Source: Desulfonatronospira sp. (lineage in GTDB: Bacteria > Desulfobacterota > Desulfovibrionia > Desulfovibrionales > Desulfonatronovibrionaceae). Taken from it: a stretch of DNA of 5,597 bases. Below are positions 4,508 to 5,597 of the stretch, piece by piece. The notes beneath the pieces are model-generated. The model saw only the letters and a list, made by a program, of their open reading frames with translations, did no database searches and was not told the origin of the DNA. The stretch lies in assembly GCA_003563255.1 (NCBI GenBank), contig PWSL01000316.1, positions 1 to 5,597 of the forward strand, read 5' to 3'. A program made the translations under genes and the position numbers. The first letter of the stretch is position 1. Every line of letters starts with the position of its first letter.

Positions 4508-5597
4508 ATGCAAAAAGAATTGAGAAAAGTTTTAATAGTTTCAGTCTTGCTGAGCGTATTCGTAGTCTTGCTGACGCTTTCGCTGCCTTTCAACATGATA
4601 ATGCTCTTTCGCTGGGTAGTACCCAGTGAAAGCGTATCCAGCATTGCAGTAATCGCCATGGCTGCTGTGGGCGGACTGCTGTTCATGACCATTTTTGATG
4701 TACTGCGCTTTGCCCTGCTGCGTCGTTTCTCCATGTACCTCAATCATCAACTGGGGGAGAAGATCCTGCACAAAATGTTTCAGGAGCGGGCTCTGGGTCA
4801 GAAAGGTGATTCGTCTACGGCTATGGGTGATTTGTCCAAGGTGCGGGGTTTTCTCAACTCACCTACCTCTACGGCCTTTCTGGATACATTGATTTCGCCG
4901 CTGATGCTGCTCATAGTGTTTTATATCAGTCCCCTTATGGGAATTCTGGCAATATTATGTATCATGGTAATTCTGGGCACCAAGCTGGCCACCAGAAAGT
5001 CCACCAGGGAGCTTCTGCGCCGATCCAACATCGGGTTTGCCCGGGCCAACAGCTTTGCTCAGGAATGCGTGCACAATTCCCAGGCGGTAAGGGCCATGGG
5101 CATGCAGCCCCAGCTGGTTCAAAAGTGGCGGGGCATGCAGGACGAAATGGTCAGGGACCAGACCGAGGCCAGTGAAAAGGCCGGAATTCACTCAGCCATC
5201 ACCAAGTCCATGGGCTGGATCATGCAGGTCCTGCTCATGGGTGTGGGCTTCTCCCTGATGCTCAGGGGAGAAATTGACAGTGCTCTGGTCATAATCGCTG
5301 TCATCATTGCTGGACGGGTGATCATGCCCATGCAGATGGCGGTCAACGGCTGGGAGGATTACCAGAATGCCAAAGATGCATTTCTGCGCCTAAAAAGCTA
5401 CCTGGAAGGACTGGAGCAAAAAGATCAGGAAGTCAGCCTGGAACTGCCTGAACCCAAGGGTCACCTCAAGGCCGAGTCCCTGGTTTATGCCCAAGGCGGA
5501 AAGCCAATAATCAAGGGTGTCAGTTTTGATCTGCAGGCCGGGCAAACCCTGGGGCTCATAGGACCCAGTGGAGCAGGCAAGACCACCCTGGCCAGGG
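4508..5597 (+). CDS. Type I secretion ABC transporter (permease-ATPase), C-terminus beyond the right edge
   Basis: The first 363 codons of a fused exporter of the PrtD/HlyB/LapB group are present. The order is a six-helix membrane domain followed by the ATP-binding domain. Hydrophobic segments lie near residues 8-28, 45-66, 125-140, 142-157, 236-251 and 258-275. The stretches LPFNMIMLFRWVVPSES, GDLSKVRGFLNSP and QECVHNSQAVRAMGM are typical of PrtD-type transporters. The nucleotide-binding domain begins near residue 320, and Walker A GPSGAGKTT is at 352-360, just before the edge; Walker B and the ABC signature are outside. There is no N-terminal C39 peptidase domain, as in protease, adhesin and lipase exporters. 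It would work in the inner membrane with a membrane-fusion protein and a TolC-type channel to export an unfolded C-terminal-signal protein. The ribosome site (AAGG, nine bases before the ATG) is modest. A five-codon frame at 4489-4506 ends one base before this ATG. Confidence 0.93.
   Translation, partial: MQKELRKVLIVSVLLSVFVVLLTLSLPFNMIMLFRWVVPSESVSSIAVIAMAAVGGLLFMTIFDVLRFALLRRFSMYLNHQLGEKILHKMFQERALGQKGDSSTAMGDLSKVRGFLNSPTSTAFLDTLISPLMLLIVFYISPLMGILAILCIMVILGTKLATRKSTRELLRRSNIGFARANSFAQECVHNSQAVRAMGMQPQLVQKWRGMQDEMVRDQTEASEKAGIHSAITKSMGWIMQVLLMGVGFSLMLRGEIDSALVIIAVIIAGRVIMPMQMAVNGWEDYQNAKDAFLRLKSYLEGLEQKDQEVSLELPEPKGHLKAESLVYAQGGKPIIKGVSFDLQAGQTLGLIGPSGAGKTTLAR

Overview
The window looks like accessory chromosome of a Gram-negative bacterium. 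It has polysaccharide-type glycosyltransferases, a type I secretion ABC transporter, a decayed toxin-antitoxin gene and several families of small intergenic repeats. The style (mixed GC, REP-like palindromes containing the GTGCCTGTCC motif, CGCAAAGG and CACGGAA repeats, an orphan HicB-type ribbon-helix-helix protein) recalls sulfate-reducing or related 'deltaproteobacterial' genomes. No rRNA or marker gene is present, so that placement is only a guess.

Left part (1-2542, minus strand). Three genes are read leftwards. The first encodes an unrecognised 152-residue protein (2084-2542). The second is a GT4 glycosyltransferase, best started at a TTG at 1850 and ending at 675. The third is a GT2 glycosyltransferase starting at 582 and running off the left edge. 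The two glycosyltransferases probably act in one exopolysaccharide, O-antigen or glycolipid pathway. A 139-bp palindromic element lies between the first and second genes, and a 141-bp copy of it lies just upstream of the first.

Middle (2543-3592). There is no intact gene. From left to right this stretch holds: the second copy of the palindromic element; a CGCAAAGG tandem motif; a long inverted repeat built from CACGGAA units around a small hairpin; and an array of two full 86-bp repeats plus a partial third. Each array unit carries a TTGACA box and a pair of TGGTWCCA palindromes, as in a multiplied promoter-operator. A good ribosome site and a HicB-like start (MAQDERYAK) follow at 3519. This is cut off at a sequence matching one end of the palindromic element, and only the C-terminal ribbon-helix-helix part of the antitoxin remains open, at 3593-3886.

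Right part (3887-5597, plus strand). A short leader with a perfect 19-bp palindrome precedes a 138-residue protein resembling the DUF6941-type small beta proteins. Its stop codon lies inside a third, 55-bp version of the palindromic element. A PrtD/HlyB-like type I secretion permease-ATPase follows at 4508 and leaves the window just after its Walker A motif.

The most notable pattern is the palindromic element family (GTATCTGTTTAGCG...CAGATAC ends). All three recognisable copies end 22-27 bp from the start codon of a gene read away from them. A fourth, solitary end marks the break in the HicB gene.
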